A DNA stretch of 64,000 nt, from contig NZ_JVOJ01000050.1 in NCBI RefSeq assembly GCF_001064145.1, forward strand, positions 33,836-97,835, in the 5' to 3' direction. The notes beneath the pieces were generated by a model. That model was not told the DNA's origin, made no database searches, and worked only from the letters and a program-made list of their open reading frames with translations. Position numbers and translations under genes: made by a program. Shown piece after piece: positions 7,030 to 16,749 of this stretch (the first letter of the stretch is position 1; each line of letters begins with the position of its first letter). The stretch comes from Sanguibacter keddieii (GTDB taxonomy: Bacteria; Actinomycetota; Actinomycetes; Actinomycetales; Actinomycetaceae).

Positions 7030-9855
7030 ATGGCACAATCGTCTCCACGCTCGTCCTCCGGTAAGGCTCCCGCGCGCCCGCGCGCCAAGGGAAGCTCGAA
7101 CAAGTCCGCCCAAGCGTCCCAGCCCGAAGTGACGCAGCCAGGCTTCTTGGCTCGCTTCTTTTCTGCGCTCGGCCGCGCCGGTGTCGGCACCGTGCGCGCG
7201 TGGAAAGCCACCGATTTGCAGGTCAAGCGTGATGCTGCTGCCTTCGTCGCTGTCGCCGCAGCCATCGTGATCGCGCTGCGCGAGTGGTTCCAGATCTCCG
7301 GCGAGGCTGGGGACGCGATCCACCACGCCTCCGCCGGCCTGTTCGGCATCTTCTCGGTCGTCCTGCCCCTCGTCCTGATCGCCCTGGCCGTCGAGCTCGT
7401 CTCCGCGCGGTCCGGACGATCCGCGCTGCCCCACCACGTGGCAGGCGGAATAGGCATCACCGCCGCGCTCACCGGCCTGGTCCACATCTCGCGCGGAAAC
7501 CCCGCGATGGGCACCGACCCCGGCATCGAGGCGGCGGGTGGCCTGCTCGGCTGGTTCGTTGCGCGCCCCCTCGCCCTGCTGTTATCCGGCTGGGGTGCGG
7601 GTGCCCTCATGATCCTGCTCCTGGCCTACTCGATCCTGCTCGCCACTCGCACTGCCGTCGCCGACGTTCCTGCGCGCCTGCGCGACCTCGCTGCCCACCT
7701 GAGCGGTGAGCGCCCCGAGGGCGACGCCGAGGCTACGAATCAGGCCGGCGGCGATCCCGCGAAGGAAGCGCGCCGCCGCACGCGCAAGGACCTCGCGGCG
7801 GGAGACGACGCCTTCCTCGACGAATACGATGGGGACGAGTCCTTCCGCAAGGCGACCGACACGGAATCCGTGGGGGAGACCCGTCTCCTGGAATCCGGTG
7901 CCATCGCGGCCCCCGCGCCCCGGCCTCGTGCCACGACGCCCGACGCGCCCACCGAGATGCTCACCCAGATGCGTCCCGCCGTGGCCCCCGTGCAGGTGCC
8001 CGCACACGTGCCCGAGCCCGAACCGGAGCCCGAGGACGAGCCGGCACCCCCGCCGATTACCGACGAGCCCGAGGGGGCCTTCCAGCCCAACCTCGACGAC
8101 TCGATCAGCTACACGCTGCCGTCGGAGGACCTCTTGGTCTCCGGCCCGCCCCACATGACTCGTTCGGCCGTCAACGACCAGGTCGTTGCGGCCCTGGGAC
8201 AGGTCTTCGCCGACTTCAACGTCGACGCGCGCGTCACGGGATTCTCGCGTGGCCCGACAGTCACGCGCTACGAGGTCGTGCTCGGCGCCGGCGTGAAGGT
8301 CGACAAGCTCACCAACCTGTCGAAGAACATCGCCTACGCCGTGGCCTCCGCCGACGTGCGTATCCTCGCGCCGATCCCCGGCAAGAGCGCCATCGGTATC
8401 GAGATTCCCAACGCCGACCGCGAAAACGTGGCCCTCGGCGACGTCCTGCGCTCGGCTGCCGCCCGCCGCAACCAGCACCCGCTCGTCGTCGGCGTCGGCA
8501 AGGACGTCGAAGGCGGCTACGTCGTCACCAACCTGGCCAAGACCCCGCACATGCTGGTGGCCGGCCAGACCGGCTCCGGTAAGTCCTCCTTCGTCAACTC
8601 CATGATCACGTCGATCATGATGCGTGCGACGCCCCAGCAGGTGCGCATGATCCTCGTCGACCCCAAGCGCGTGGAGCTCACTATCTACGAGGGTATCCCG
8701 CACCTCATCTCGCCGATCATCACCGACGCCAAGAAGGCCGCCGAGGCCCTCGAATGGGTCGTCAAGGAGATGGACGCGCGCTACGACGACCTGTCGGACT
8801 ACGGCTTCAAGCACATCGACGACTTCAACAAGGCGGTGGCCGCCGGACAGGTTCAGGCCAAGCCCGGGCTGGAGCGCACGCTGCACCCATACCCGTACCT
8901 GCTCGTGGTCGTCGACGAGCTCGCCGACCTCATGATGGTCGCCCCGCGAGACGTGGAAGCCTCCATTCAGCGCATCACGCAGCTCGCGCGAGCCGCCGGT
9001 ATCCACCTGGTCCTGGCCACGCAGCGCCCCTCCGTCGACGTCGTCACTGGCCTCATCAAGGCCAACATCCCCTCGCGCCTCGCGTTCGCGACCTCCTCGC
9101 TCACCGACTCGCGCACGATCCTCGACCAGCCCGGCGCCGAAAAGCTCATCGGCCAGGGCGATGCCCTCTACCTGCCCGCGGGTGCCTCCAAGCCCATGCG
9201 TGTGCAGGGCGCGTGGGTCTCCGAATCCGAAATCCACCAGGTCGTCTCCCACGTCAAGAGCCAGATGGAGACGCACTACCGCGACGACGTCGTGCCGGAA
9301 AAGAAGGAAACCAAGGTCGCCGAGGACATTGGAGACGATCTCGAAGACCTGCTGCAGGCCGCCGAGCTCGTTGTGTCCACCCAGCTCGGCTCCACCTCGA
9401 TGCTCCAGCGCAAGCTGCGCGTCGGCTTCGCCCGCGCCGGCCGCCTCATGGACCTTCTTGAGTCGCGCGAGATCGTCGGCCCCTCCGAAGGGTCCAAAGC
9501 GCGCCAGGTGCTCGTCACCCCCGAACAGCTGCCCGAGGTTCTCGCCATGCTGCGCGGAGAGTCCGCCAGCATCGCCGAGCCCGAGCCGACGCCCGCGCCC
9601 GCTCCGGCTGCTTCCGAGGGGGTGCCCAGCCCGGCCATCGGTGCCGCCGCGGGTGTCGTGGGGGAGGAGCCGGCCTCGTCCCCGGCCCGCGTCGCACCCG
9701 CATCCGGTTACGAAATGGGCACGGCTGGTGCCGGCGATTCGCGCAGCAGTGGGGTTGACCCGTACTCTGGTTATAACTTTGGTGGGTCCTCGCCCGACTG
9801 GGTCGACGAGGAGCCCGAGGATAACGAGGACGCTTGGCAGCTCACGGGCCGCTGA
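7030..9855 (+). CDS. ftsK: DNA translocase FtsK/SpoIIIE
   Basis: A 941-residue septal DNA pump that moves chromosome ends out of the closing septum and activates dimer resolution. It has a basic N-terminus, about four membrane helices (roughly residues 65-210), a proline- and acid-rich linker (about 230-360, with runs such as [11 protein letters not shown]), the alpha/beta motor with Walker A GQTGSGKS at residues 512-519 and Walker [14 protein letters not shown], and the C-terminal winged-helix gamma domain ([24 protein letters not shown]) that reads KOPS-type sites. A 60-residue Gly/Ser-rich tail follows. Start ATG 7030 is preceded by TATGGT 9 nt upstream and a weak GGTGGAAAG. It is the direct upstream neighbour of pgsA, as in mycobacteria. 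Confidence 0.95.
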   Translation: MAQSSPRSSSGKAPARPRAKGSSNKSAQASQPEVTQPGFLARFFSALGRAGVGTVRAWKATDLQVKRDAAAFVAVAAAIVIALREWFQISGEAGDAIHHASAGLFGIFSVVLPLVLIALAVELVSARSGRSALPHHVAGGIGITAALTGLVHISRGNPAMGTDPGIEAAGGLLGWFVARPLALLLSGWGAGALMILLLAYSILLATRTAVADVPARLRDLAAHLSGERPEGDAEATNQAGGDPAKEARRRTRKDLAAGDDAFLDEYDGDESFRKATDTESVGETRLLESGAIAAPAPRPRATTPDAPTEMLTQMRPAVAPVQVPAHVPEPEPEPEDEPAPPPITDEPEGAFQPNLDDSISYTLPSEDLLVSGPPHMTRSAVNDQVVAALGQVFADFNVDARVTGFSRGPTVTRYEVVLGAGVKVDKLTNLSKNIAYAVASADVRILAPIPGKSAIGIEIPNADRENVALGDVLRSAAARRNQHPLVVGVGKDVEGGYVVTNLAKTPHMLVAGQTGSGKSSFVNSMITSIMMRATPQQVRMILVDPKRVELTIYEGIPHLISPIITDAKKAAEALEWVVKEMDARYDDLSDYGFKHIDDFNKAVAAGQVQAKPGLERTLHPYPYLLVVVDELADLMMVAPRDVEASIQRITQLARAAGIHLVLATQRPSVDVVTGLIKANIPSRLAFATSSLTDSRTILDQPGAEKLIGQGDALYLPAGASKPMRVQGAWVSESEIHQVVSHVKSQMETHYRDDVVPEKKETKVAEDIGDDLEDLLQAAELVVSTQLGSTSMLQRKLRVGFARAGRLMDLLESREIVGPSEGSKARQVLVTPEQLPEVLAMLRGESASIAEPEPTPAPAPAASEGVPSPAIGAAAGVVGEEPASSPARVAPASGYEMGTAGAGDSRSSGVDPYSGYNFGGSSPDWVDEEPEDNEDAWQLTGR

Positions 9856-9872
9856 ACGGGAAGGAAACGGTC

Positions 9873-10592
9873 ATGAGCGAGAACGTGTCGCGCGTGCAGC
9901 GTGACAGCAAGGTTTCTGTGGTGAACCTACCTAACGCGCTGACCGTTTTGCGCCTGGTCCTCGTTCCGGCCTTCATTGTTCTCGGCCTTCAGCAGTCGTG
10001 GGGTGCGCTGTGGGCGGCATTCGTCGTCTTCGCCGTCGCCGCGATCACGGACCGCTTCGATGGGGAGCTCGCGCGCTCGTGGGGGCAGATCACCGATTTT
10101 GGCCGCATCGTCGACCCCATCGCAGACAAGGCCCTGACCCTGTGCGGCTTCGCCCTGCTGTCCTACCAGGGCTTCCTGCCCTGGTGGCTGACGATTCTCA
10201 TCGCCGTGCGCGAGCTGGGCATCACCGCGATGCGCGCCTTCTTCCTGCGCCGCGGCGTCGTCGTGTCCGCCAACCAGGCGGGCAAGCTGAAGACCTTCAT
10301 GCAGATGGTGGCGCTGGGTACCCTGTTGATCCCGTGGGCGCACTTCACGGCGATGAGCGAGGCCAACGAGGGATGGGTGGTCCTTCTTATTCGCCTCGGC
10401 CAGATTTTCGCGGGCGTTGCGCTCGCGCTGACGCTCTACTCGGGCTTCATGTACGTTGTCGAGGGTGTGCGCCTCATGCGCGGGGTGGGTACTGACGAGG
10501 CAGAGGTGGCCTCTCGCGACAACGATGCTCCTCAGGAAGCCGCGACAGAGTCTGCGAAGCGTGGTCTCGCCGGGCAGCACGTCCAGAGTTGA
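9873..10592 (+). CDS. pgsA: CDP-diacylglycerol--glycerol-3-phosphate 3-phosphatidyltransferase
   Basis: An integral membrane CDP-alcohol phosphatidyltransferase of 239 residues that makes phosphatidylglycerol phosphate, the precursor of phosphatidylglycerol and cardiolipin. The full family motif D-x2-DG-x2-AR-x8-G-x3-D-x3-D is present at residues 60-85 (from D60 in TDRFDG to D85 in PIADK). Several hydrophobic helices flank it. The last 35 residues are polar and acidic and look like an added cytoplasmic tail. ATG 9873 has GGGAAGGA 7 nt upstream; the longer frame from 9834 overlaps ftsK and is not needed. The family includes pgsA2-type paralogues in actinobacteria, so the exact acceptor is inferred. 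Confidence 0.9.
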   Translation: MSENVSRVQRDSKVSVVNLPNALTVLRLVLVPAFIVLGLQQSWGALWAAFVVFAVAAITDRFDGELARSWGQITDFGRIVDPIADKALTLCGFALLSYQGFLPWWLTILIAVRELGITAMRAFFLRRGVVVSANQAGKLKTFMQMVALGTLLIPWAHFTAMSEANEGWVVLLIRLGQIFAGVALALTLYSGFMYVVEGVRLMRGVGTDEAEVASRDNDAPQEAATESAKRGLAGQHVQS

Positions 10593-10762
10593 GTGTGGGT
10601 GACGCAACCCATAGAGTAATCGATTAATCGGTGGAATAAGCGCGAAACGGCTTGCGTTGTACGGGCATGAATGCAATGCGAGGAATGAAAGCGGAACGTC
10701 ACAGCGTTTCGATGCGCGAACTAACAATGCGCCCCTCGAAACAGAACGGCTACAGTAACACT

Positions 10763-11077
10763 ATGGAAAAGACACTGAGCGAAACCCCGCTGCTGCGCAG
10801 CGAACTGGGCGATGTCCTGCGCGGCATTCGCCAGCGCCAGGGTCGAACCCTGCGCGAGGTCTCGTCGGAGGCGCAGGTCTCCCTCGGCTACCTGTCTGAG
10901 GTTGAGCGCGGCCAGAAGGAGGCCTCGTCGGAGCTGCTCGAGGCGATCACCTCCGCTCTGCGCGTGCCGCTGTGGTTCGTGCTGCGCGAGGTCTCTGAGC
11001 GCATGGCGATCATCGATGGTGCGGTCATTCCCGACGCGGTGCCCGATGACATCGTGCCTGTCACGCTGATTTCCTGA
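10763..11077 (+). CDS. clgR: ClgR-type helix-turn-helix transcriptional regulator
   Basis: A 104-residue regulator with a single Cro/C1-type helix-turn-helix ([48 protein letters not shown]). ClgR activates clp protease and stress genes in Corynebacterium, Streptomyces and Mycobacterium, and Rv2745c occupies the same place between pgsA3 and recA. The family often ends in residues that make it a ClpP substrate; here the end is PVTLIS, not the Ala-Ala type of Streptomyces, so proteolysis through the tail is uncertain. ATG 10763 lies 6 nt after a TACAGT hexamer with no ribosome site, which fits a leaderless transcript. An upstream frame extension from 10652 is unlikely. Confidence 0.88.
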   Translation: MEKTLSETPLLRSELGDVLRGIRQRQGRTLREVSSEAQVSLGYLSEVERGQKEASSELLEAITSALRVPLWFVLREVSERMAIIDGAVIPDAVPDDIVPVTLIS

Positions 11078-11080
11078 CGC

Positions 11081-11305
11081 GTGAAGCACTCTGAGTTTTA
11101 CGAGGCGGTCGAGGCGACCTTTGGGTCGGCCCTCGGCCGCTCGTATGTTTCCGACCTCTATCTCGCCTCGCTGGGGGCGACCGCGCGCGATGCGCTGTCC
11201 GCCGGCGTGAATCCGGACGACGTCTGGGCGACCCTGTGCGAGGAAACCGGGCGCGATGATGCGCGCTGGATTCATCGCGTGGATCCGCGTGAGCGGGGGC
11301 GCTGA
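11081..11305 (+). CDS. DUF3046 family protein
   Basis: A 74-residue cytoplasmic protein starting at GTG 11081, three bases after the clgR stop. MKHSEFYEAVEATFG...YVSDLYLASLGATARDALSAGVNPDDVWATLCEETGRDDARW matches the DUF3046 pattern of short actinobacterial proteins encoded just upstream of recA (Rv2738c in M. tuberculosis). Key conserved features are the N-terminal FxxxV..FG, the LG.rTa.eAL.aGv.p.dVW..lC segment and the C-terminal tryptophan. The function is unknown. It is probably co-transcribed with clgR, while recA has its own SOS promoter in the 248-bp gap that follows. Confidence 0.85.
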   Translation: MKHSEFYEAVEATFGSALGRSYVSDLYLASLGATARDALSAGVNPDDVWATLCEETGRDDARWIHRVDPRERGR

Positions 11306-11368
11306 CCGCCTCGGGTTGTCGATGTGATCGATGTCCGTCTGATCGGTGGGCGGCGTGTCGATCAGCGG

Positions 11369-11384
11369 TCGAACATGTGTTCCA
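11369..11384 (+). promoter_or_regulatory. LexA operator (SOS box) of recA
   Basis: TCGAACATGTGTTCCA matches the actinobacterial/Gram-positive SOS consensus TCGAAC-N4-GTTCGA at 11 of 12 fixed positions. It lies 170 bp before the recA start in the only intergenic space between DUF3046 and recA, so it should place recA under LexA. The LexA gene itself is in this window. Confidence 0.85.
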
Positions 11385-11553
11385 TTTAAGCTTATGGGCG
11401 ACGACGCTTCGACGCGTGTCATCCACAGGGGTGACGTGCGCGGGACGCAGATGACGATGGCCGGTCGCATACTCGTCATGTCGCCTCGGAGAGGGGCGAC
11501 ATTCCAGGCCAGGACACCCGCAGGCCGGAGAGGCCGCAGACGAAAGGATCACC

Positions 11554-12645
11554 ATGGCAGCCCGTAAAGCACCCGCTGCAAAGCCCGCGACCAACGATCG
11601 CAATAAGGCTCTCGAAGTCGCCCTGTCGCAGATTGATAAGCAGTTCGGCAAGGGCTCCGTCATGCGCCTGGGCGATGACAACCGCCCACCCGTTCAGGTG
11701 ATCCCCACGGGTTCCCTTGCCCTCGACGTCGCCCTCGGCATTGGTGGCCTCCCGCGCGGTCGAGTCATCGAGGTCTACGGCCCCGAGTCCTCGGGTAAGA
11801 CCACGGTTGCCCTGCATGCTGTCGCCAATGCCCAGAAGGCCGGCGGCAACGCGGCCTTCATTGACGCAGAGCACGCCCTCGACCCCGTCTATGCCCGCGC
11901 CCTGGGCGTCGACACGGACTCCCTCCTGGTCTCCCAGCCCGACACGGGTGAGCAGGCCCTCGAGATCGCCGACATGCTGATCCGCTCGGGCGGCATCGAC
12001 ATCATCGTCATCGACTCCGTCGCGGCGCTCGTCCCTAAGGCGGAAATTGAAGGCGAGATGGGCGACTCCCACGTCGGCCTGCAGGCCCGCCTCATGAGCC
12101 AGGCCCTGCGTAAGATCACGGGTGCCCTGTCCGCGACTGGCACCACCGCGATCTTCATCAACCAGCTGCGCGAAAAGATCGGCGTCTTCTTCGGCTCCCC
12201 GGAGACCACGACGGGCGGTAAGGCCCTGAAGTTCTACGCATCCGTGCGCATCGACGTGCGCCGCATCGAGACCCTCAAGGAGGCCGGCGCCCCCGTCGGC
12301 AACCGCACACGCGCCAAGGTCGTCAAGAACAAGATGGCCCCGCCCTTCAAGCAGGCCGAGTTCGACATCGTCTACGGCAAGGGCATCTCGCGCGAGGGCT
12401 CGATCATCGACATGGGCGTTGAGGCCGGTATTGTGCGCAAGTCCGGCTCCTGGTTCACCTACGGGGACGACCAGCTGGGCCAGGGCAAGGAGAACGTGCG
12501 CCAGTTCCTCGTGGACAACCCCGAGCTGGCCAACGAGATCGAACAGAAGATCCTCGTCTCGCTGGGTATTGGCGAGGCCCCGGATCCGGACCAGGCGTCT
12601 CAGGACGTGCCCGACATCGATCCCGACGAGGACGCGGGCTTCTGA
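11554..12645 (+). CDS. recA: Recombinase RecA
   Basis: A 363-residue strand-exchange ATPase and LexA co-protease. Walker A GPESSGKT is at residues 76-83, Walker [15 protein letters not shown] near 150, the L1/L2 loop regions [12 protein letters not shown] and [21 protein letters not shown] are intact, and the C-terminus is acidic ([13 protein letters not shown]) as usual. No intein is present, unlike M. tuberculosis recA. AAAGG precedes ATG 11554. A LexA box sits upstream and recX follows after 3 bp, the standard actinobacterial recA-recX unit. Confidence 0.97.
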   Translation: MAARKAPAAKPATNDRNKALEVALSQIDKQFGKGSVMRLGDDNRPPVQVIPTGSLALDVALGIGGLPRGRVIEVYGPESSGKTTVALHAVANAQKAGGNAAFIDAEHALDPVYARALGVDTDSLLVSQPDTGEQALEIADMLIRSGGIDIIVIDSVAALVPKAEIEGEMGDSHVGLQARLMSQALRKITGALSATGTTAIFINQLREKIGVFFGSPETTTGGKALKFYASVRIDVRRIETLKEAGAPVGNRTRAKVVKNKMAPPFKQAEFDIVYGKGISREGSIIDMGVEAGIVRKSGSWFTYGDDQLGQGKENVRQFLVDNPELANEIEQKILVSLGIGEAPDPDQASQDVPDIDPDEDAGF

Positions 12646-12648
12646 GTC

Positions 12649-13275
12649 GTGGTCCGCTACCTGGATCCCGAAGATAATCCCGAGCTGGGGGAGGAGCGCC
12701 GTCGGCGCTCCTCCCCGGGCGAGCGGTTGGTTCGCGCTCGTGAACGCAATGCGGCCCTGACGGGCGCGGCGGCAATCGAGGCGGCGCGCGAGGTGGCCCT
12801 GCGCAAGCTCGACGCGCGTGCCTGCTCTCGCGCGGAGTTGACCAGTGCGATTGAAGGGCGAGGCTTTAGCGCTACGATCGCCGTTGAGGTTGTCGACCGT
12901 CTTGAGGCCGTTGGTCTCGTCGACGATCAGGCGTATGCGGACGCGCTCGTCCGCTCGCGTTTCTCGGGGACGGGAGCATCCGGTCGCGCACTGCGCGAGG
13001 TCCTCGTGCGCAAGGGATTGGACTCCGCGACGATCGAGCGCGCCCTGTCTCAGATCGATCGGGATGACGAGGTGGAGCGCGCGGCCCAGCTGGTGGCCCG
13101 CAAACGGCGGTTTCTCGCGGGCGTCCCGCGCGAGACCGCCTACCGTAGACTGAGTTCCATGCTCGCGCGCAAGGGGTATTCGCCGTCTGTCGCGGCTGCC
13201 GCCGTGCGCGACGCCCTCGATTCGTGGGGCGACGAAGAGAGCGGAGCCGAGGAGGCCTGGCAGTGGGGACTGTGA
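12649..13275 (+). CDS. recX: Regulatory protein RecX
   Basis: A 208-residue protein that limits RecA filament growth. After an acidic, arginine-rich N-terminal extension of about 45 residues, it shows the three-helix repeats of the family: AREVALRKLDARACSRAELTSAIEGRGFSATIAVEVVDRLEAVGLVDDQAYADALVRSR, then GRALREVLVRKGLDSATIERALSQID, then KRRFLAGVPRETAYRRLSSMLARKGYSPSVAAAAVRDAL. GTG start three bases after recA implies translational coupling. The 3' end overlaps the CinA-like gene. Confidence 0.93.
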   Translation: MVRYLDPEDNPELGEERRRRSSPGERLVRARERNAALTGAAAIEAAREVALRKLDARACSRAELTSAIEGRGFSATIAVEVVDRLEAVGLVDDQAYADALVRSRFSGTGASGRALREVLVRKGLDSATIERALSQIDRDDEVERAAQLVARKRRFLAGVPRETAYRRLSSMLARKGYSPSVAAAAVRDALDSWGDEESGAEEAWQWGL

Positions 13276-13775
13276 CCGCAATGAGCGATGAGGCGCTGGC
13301 TGACCTGATAGCGGATCTGACCCAGCGCGGCCTGACGGTCGCGACGGCGGAATCGTTGACGGGAGGCGGGCTCGTCGCGCGCCTCGTGGACGTGCCCGGT
13401 GCCTCTCACGTGGTGCGCGGGGGCGCGTGCACCTACGCAGTCGATACCAAGGCCTCGGTGCTGGGCGTTTCGGAGAGCCAGCTGGCGCTCACCGGGCCCG
13501 TGGACGAGCAGGTCGCTCGCCAGATGGCCAGAGGGGCGCGCGAGCTGTTCCGCGCCGACATCGGCGTATCGACGACCGGGGTCGCTGGCCCGGGTCCCGC
13601 TGATGGTTTTCCCGCGGGAACCGTCCATATTGCGTGCGTCCATCCGGCGGGGGAGGAACATCGCCTCTTGCACCTGGAGGGCGATCGCGCTGCCGTGCGA
13701 GCGGGCGCTATTGACGCCGCCCTGGCCCTTGTGCGTGACGTGCTCGACTTCGCCGCGGTGGGGAGGGGCGACTAG
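13263..13775 (+). CDS. CinA C-terminal-domain protein (nicotinamide-nucleotide amidase type)
   Basis: About 170 residues matching the stand-alone CinA C-terminal (PncC) domain, which deamidates nicotinamide mononucleotide to NaMN in NAD salvage. The signatures [61 protein letters not shown] are all present. The start is uncertain: GTG 13263 has GAGGAGG 7 nt upstream and overlaps recX by 13 bp; GTG 13272 and ATG 13281 are also in frame. It lacks the N-terminal MoaB-like domain of full CinA. Its place between recX and miaB is not the mycobacterial arrangement but is common in other actinobacteria next to recA. Confidence 0.85.
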   Translation: MGTVTAMSDEALADLIADLTQRGLTVATAESLTGGGLVARLVDVPGASHVVRGGACTYAVDTKASVLGVSESQLALTGPVDEQVARQMARGARELFRADIGVSTTGVAGPGPADGFPAGTVHIACVHPAGEEHRLLHLEGDRAAVRAGAIDAALALVRDVLDFAAVGRGD

Positions 13776-13786
13776 ACTTCACTGCG

Positions 13787-15325
13787 ATGAATACGATGAC
13801 GCAGGACGGCACCGCTCTGCCCCGCACCTACGCGGTGCGCACGCTCGGTTGCCAGATGAATGAACATGACTCCGAACGCATGGCGGGTCTGCTGGAGCAG
13901 GCCGGCCTCGTCCCCGTTGAGAAGGTCCCCGAGGCTGCCGCCCGCGCGACCGACGCCGGCGACATGGGTGCCGACGTCATCGTCATCAATACCTGCTCCG
14001 TCCGCGAAAACGCAGCGACCCGCCTTTTTGGCAATCTTGGCCAGCTGGCTTCCGTCAAGCGTGCGCGTCCGGGCATGCAGATCGCGGTCGGTGGGTGTCT
14101 CGCCCAGCAGATGCGCGACGGCATCGTCGAGAAGGCCCCGTGGGTGGACGCGGTCTTCGGTACGCACAACATTGACGTGCTCCCGGCGCTGCTGCGTCGC
14201 GCCGAGCATAACCGTGCGGCCGCCGTCGAGATCGAGGAGTCCCTCAAGGTCTTTCCGTCGACCCTGCCCACTCATCGCGAGAGCGCGTACGCCGCGTGGG
14301 TGTCGATCTCCGTGGGCTGTAACAATACCTGCACGTTCTGCATCGTCCCGCACCTGCGCGGCAAGGAACGCGACCGCCGCCCCGGCGACATTCTCGCCGA
14401 GGTCGAGGCCGTCGCCTCGCAGGGTGCCATCGAGGTGACCCTGCTGGGCCAGAACGTCAACTCCTACGGCGTCGGATTCGGTGAGCGCGGCGCTTTCGCC
14501 GACCTGCTGCGCGCCGTGGGGCGCGTCGAGGGCATCGAGCGCGTGCGCTTCACCTCGCCGCACCCTGCAGCCTTTACGGACGACGTGATCGCCGCGATGG
14601 CGCAGACCCCCACGGTGATGCCGAGCCTGCACATGCCCCTGCAGTCGGGTTCCGATGCGGTCCTGCGTCAGATGCGCCGCTCCTACCGCCGCGAGCGTTT
14701 CATGGGCATCCTGGAGCGCGTGCGTGCTGCCATCCCGGAGGCTGCGATCACGACGGACATCATCGTCGGCTTCCCGGGAGAGACCGAAGATGACTTCCAG
14801 GCGACCCTTGACGTCGTCGAGCAGGCTCGTTTCTCCTCCGCCTTCACGTTCCTGTACTCGCCGCGCCCGGGGACACCCGCCGCGGACCGCGAGGATCAGG
14901 TGCCCGATGACGTTGCGCTCGAACGCTACCAGCGCCTCATCAAGCTTCAGGAGCGCATCTGCGCCGAGGACAACGCTGCGCTGGCGGGGACCGAGGTCGA
15001 GGTTCTCGTCTCCGAGGGGGATGGCCGTAAGGACGGTGCCACGCACCGTATTTCGGGACGCGCCCGCGACAATCGCCTCGTGCACGTCGCCCTGCCCGAG
15101 GGTATGGCCGAGGCCGACCGCCCGCGCCCGGGCGACATGATCCGCGCGACCGTCACCTACGGCGCGCCGCACCACCTGATCGCCGACTCGGGCGCGCAGG
15201 GCGGCTTGTTTGAGGTGCGCCGCACGCGCGCCGGTGATGCGTGGGAGGCTCGTCAGGCCTCGGGCGAACCCGACACCACGGTGTCGCTGGGTATCCCGAC
15301 GCTACGCGTGGGCGCCCCGAGCTGA
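13787..15325 (+). CDS. miaB: tRNA-2-methylthio-N6-dimethylallyladenosine synthase MiaB
   Basis: A 512-residue radical-SAM methylthiotransferase that adds a methylthio group to i6A37 of tRNA; its substrate is made by MiaA, encoded 1.4 kb downstream. The N-terminal UPF0004 domain supplies Cys22 (GCQMNEHDS), Cys69 (INTCSVRE) and Cys103 (VGGCLAQ) for the auxiliary cluster. The radical-SAM cluster is CNNTCTFC with Cys177, Cys181 and Cys184. A C-terminal TRAM domain (about residues 375-455) binds RNA. TAGACT lies 8 nt before ATG 13787, hinting at a leaderless transcript; a second ATG at 13796 is possible. A 14-bp hairpin follows the stop. Confidence 0.95.
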   Translation: MNTMTQDGTALPRTYAVRTLGCQMNEHDSERMAGLLEQAGLVPVEKVPEAAARATDAGDMGADVIVINTCSVRENAATRLFGNLGQLASVKRARPGMQIAVGGCLAQQMRDGIVEKAPWVDAVFGTHNIDVLPALLRRAEHNRAAAVEIEESLKVFPSTLPTHRESAYAAWVSISVGCNNTCTFCIVPHLRGKERDRRPGDILAEVEAVASQGAIEVTLLGQNVNSYGVGFGERGAFADLLRAVGRVEGIERVRFTSPHPAAFTDDVIAAMAQTPTVMPSLHMPLQSGSDAVLRQMRRSYRRERFMGILERVRAAIPEAAITTDIIVGFPGETEDDFQATLDVVEQARFSSAFTFLYSPRPGTPAADREDQVPDDVALERYQRLIKLQERICAEDNAALAGTEVEVLVSEGDGRKDGATHRISGRARDNRLVHVALPEGMAEADRPRPGDMIRATVTYGAPHHLIADSGAQGGLFEVRRTRAGDAWEARQASGEPDTTVSLGIPTLRVGAPS

Positions 15326-15341
15326 CCCTGATCTGCACTGA

Positions 15342-15380
15342 TGTGAGCCTCCCCGGGCCGTGCGCTCGGGGAGGCTCACA
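15342..15380 (+). terminator. Hairpin terminator after miaB
   Basis: A perfect 14-bp stem (TGTGAGCCTCCCCG at 15342-15355 against 15367-15380) with an 11-nt loop begins 17 bp after the miaB stop. No U-tract follows, which is usual for actinobacterial terminators. Confidence 0.75.
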
Positions 15381-15650
15381 TATGTCGAGGTGTCGCGCGC
15401 GATGAACGCTGCACGTTTGATCGTTTGTTTCAGTGACAAACGAGAAAATGTCTCAATGAAACGTACCTGTGATGCACGGCTCCTGCGTTATTTTTGTGTC
15501 GTGGCGATCGTCACGATGATGAGGCGATCGACATGCGGGAGCACTCTCGGTAGTGCGGGTCGATTCGAGCCCCCCTATGCGACCCGTGGCCTCCCCGCGT
15601 ACGCGGTACGCGCCGCGCCTTCGCATGTAGTCGGCGCACACTCCACCGAG
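15381..15650. other. Gene-free stretch with operator-like inverted repeats
   Basis: I see no credible gene here; the open frames that cross it have no family resemblance. It is more AT-rich than its surroundings near 15415-15510 and holds an inverted repeat CGTTTGT-N7-ACAAACG (15422-15442) that interlocks with GTTTCA...TGAAAC (15427-15460). This resembles a repressor operator, but no gene begins within 200 bp on either strand that would obviously use it. A stretch near 15559-15580 superficially resembles a tRNA T-arm, but no tRNA folds around it. Confidence 0.4.
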
Positions 15651-15687
15651 AGTGCCCCGCTCCTCCCAGACGGAGGAACGGGGCACT
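15651..15687 (-). terminator. Hairpin terminator after the YbjN pair
   Basis: A 16-bp stem with one mismatch (15651-15666 against 15672-15687, loop of 5) lies 24 bp beyond the stop codon of the leftward YbjN gene. It could also stop leftover rightward transcription. Confidence 0.7.
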
Positions 15688-15710
15688 ATTCGTTGGAAGC
15701 GCGGCTGGTG

Positions 15711-16250
15711 CTACTTGGCAGACTCGGCCAGCAGACCGGGCAGCTCGTGAGCCGCCGACAGGCCAATGATCAGGCCGCGGCGCAGCATCGCGTGAATCTG
15801 GCGGTCGGAAAGGCCCTCGCCCACGAAGAACCGCGAGGCGGCCACGAGGACCCACTGATCGTCGTCTTCGATCGGCATGACGGTGGGCTGCAGGTGTTCG
15901 GTGTTCCAGCGGTTGGCAACAGCCTGGAGGGACAGCTCGGTGTGGCCCTCGCCCGCGGGTTCGATGCGGGTCTCGATCTGCAGCCAGGGGGCGTCAACCG
16001 GCTCGCGGTGGATCTGGAAACGCACGTCCTCCAGCTGGGTGACGGCGATGAACTCGCTCGACCCGTGCGGCAGTCCGTCGCCTTCGAGGACGTTCTCGAT
16101 GCGAGCGATGCTCACCTCGGAAACCTCGGTGCCCCACTTGGCGGCGTACTCGTCGGCCTCCATCGCGGGGGAGGGGGCAGCGGGGGCGGGCATGGCCTCG
16201 GGCACGGCCTCGCCGTCCTCACCGAAGGTAAAGCTCTTCCATTCAGGCAT
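15711..16250 (-). CDS. YbjN domain-containing protein (second of pair)
   Basis: A 179-residue protein with an Ala/Pro/Glu-rich N-terminal segment (residues 10-30) followed by a YbjN-like domain of about 130 residues (IARIENVLEGDGLPHGSSEF...WLQIETRIEPAGE...LQAVANRWNTEHLQPTVMPIEDDDQWVLVAASRFFVGEGLSDRQIHAMLRRGL). YbjN folds resemble type III secretion chaperones and occur in pairs in actinobacteria; their biochemical role is unknown. The start overlaps the end of the first YbjN gene by 8 bp, so the two are one transcription unit and their products may interact (inference). Confidence 0.8.
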   Translation of the reverse strand: MPEWKSFTFGEDGEAVPEAMPAPAAPSPAMEADEYAAKWGTEVSEVSIARIENVLEGDGLPHGSSEFIAVTQLEDVRFQIHREPVDAPWLQIETRIEPAGEGHTELSLQAVANRWNTEHLQPTVMPIEDDDQWVLVAASRFFVGEGLSDRQIHAMLRRGLIIGLSAAHELPGLLAESAK

Positions 16251-16689
16251 TGGTGCCCTCCTTGGTCCACTGGTCGGGGAACATGATGTCGAGCTGGTTC
16301 ATCATGGCGACGGCGGCCATGATGAACTGGGAGACCTCAGCGGTGACCTGGGCGTCCGTGGCACCCACGACCCAGTTAAACGTGTGCTGCAGGTGCAGGG
16401 CTATCGCGCCGGTCTCGGTCGTGCCGGAGGTGAGCTTCGGCAGGTAGGTGGAGGCGTTGAAACGACGGACCGCGGAGGCGATCTGATCGGCGTGCGAGGG
16501 ATCGAAGAAGCGCGGGTAGTCGGCGACGCCCTGGGCGGGGTGGCCCTCGGGGACGGCGATGCGGACGGTGCGGTTCGGCAGGATGGCCGCGACCTGGCCG
16601 GTGTTGGACACGAAGGGGATAAGCCCCACGGCCTCGACCGCCTGGGTGATCCGGTCGAGGGTGACCGGGAGAGTGTCAGTTGTGCTCAT
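16243..16689 (-). CDS. YbjN domain-containing protein (first of pair)
   Basis: A 148-residue protein, MSTTDTLPVTLDRITQAVEAVGL..., composed almost entirely of a YbjN-like domain (NTGQVAAILPNRTVRIAVPEGH, FNWVVGATDAQVTAEVSQFIMAAVAMMNQLDIMFPDQW). It is the promoter-proximal member of a two-gene leftward operon and is divergent from miaA, with 60 bp between the starts. Much longer frames on this strand run through miaA and dapF but are out-of-frame shadows. The function is not known. Confidence 0.78.
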   Translation of the reverse strand: MSTTDTLPVTLDRITQAVEAVGLIPFVSNTGQVAAILPNRTVRIAVPEGHPAQGVADYPRFFDPSHADQIASAVRRFNASTYLPKLTSGTTETGAIALHLQHTFNWVVGATDAQVTAEVSQFIMAAVAMMNQLDIMFPDQWTKEGTNA

Positions 16690-16736
16690 GGTCTTAAGCC
16701 TAGCTGTAGTTGGGTGGTATATGCGGGAGGCACCCG

Positions 16737-16742
16737 TACACT
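16737..16742 (+). promoter_or_regulatory. Leaderless -10 element of miaA
   Basis: TACACT ends 7 nt before the miaA ATG and there is no ribosome site between them, so transcription probably starts at or one base before the start codon. Confidence 0.6.
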
Positions 16743-16749
16743 GGTGGCC

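Noticed and set aside
10593..10762. Possible ClgR operator upstream of clgR
   Set aside because: Several CGC and GCG triplets and a CGATTAATCG palindrome occur here, but no pair has the 5-nt spacing of described ClgR sites, so I could not support autoregulation.
11554..12645. Possible intein in recA, as in M. tuberculosis
   Set aside because: The frame is continuous at normal length (363 residues) with all RecA motifs in order; there is no inserted domain.
13772..15175. 467-codon minus-strand frame antisense to miaB
   Set aside because: miaB has all catalytic cysteines in the sense frame; the antisense frame has only shadow composition.
15559..15580. A GGGTCGATTCGAGCCCC-like stretch resembling a tRNA T-arm
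   Set aside because: No acceptor stem, anticodon arm or D-arm can be formed around it, and stem pairing is imperfect. It is probably chance in GC-rich sequence.
15360..16286. Long plus-strand open frame across the gap and antisense to the YbjN genes
   Set aside because: Its second half is the mirror of real YbjN coding sequence and its first half has no family resemblance or ribosome site.
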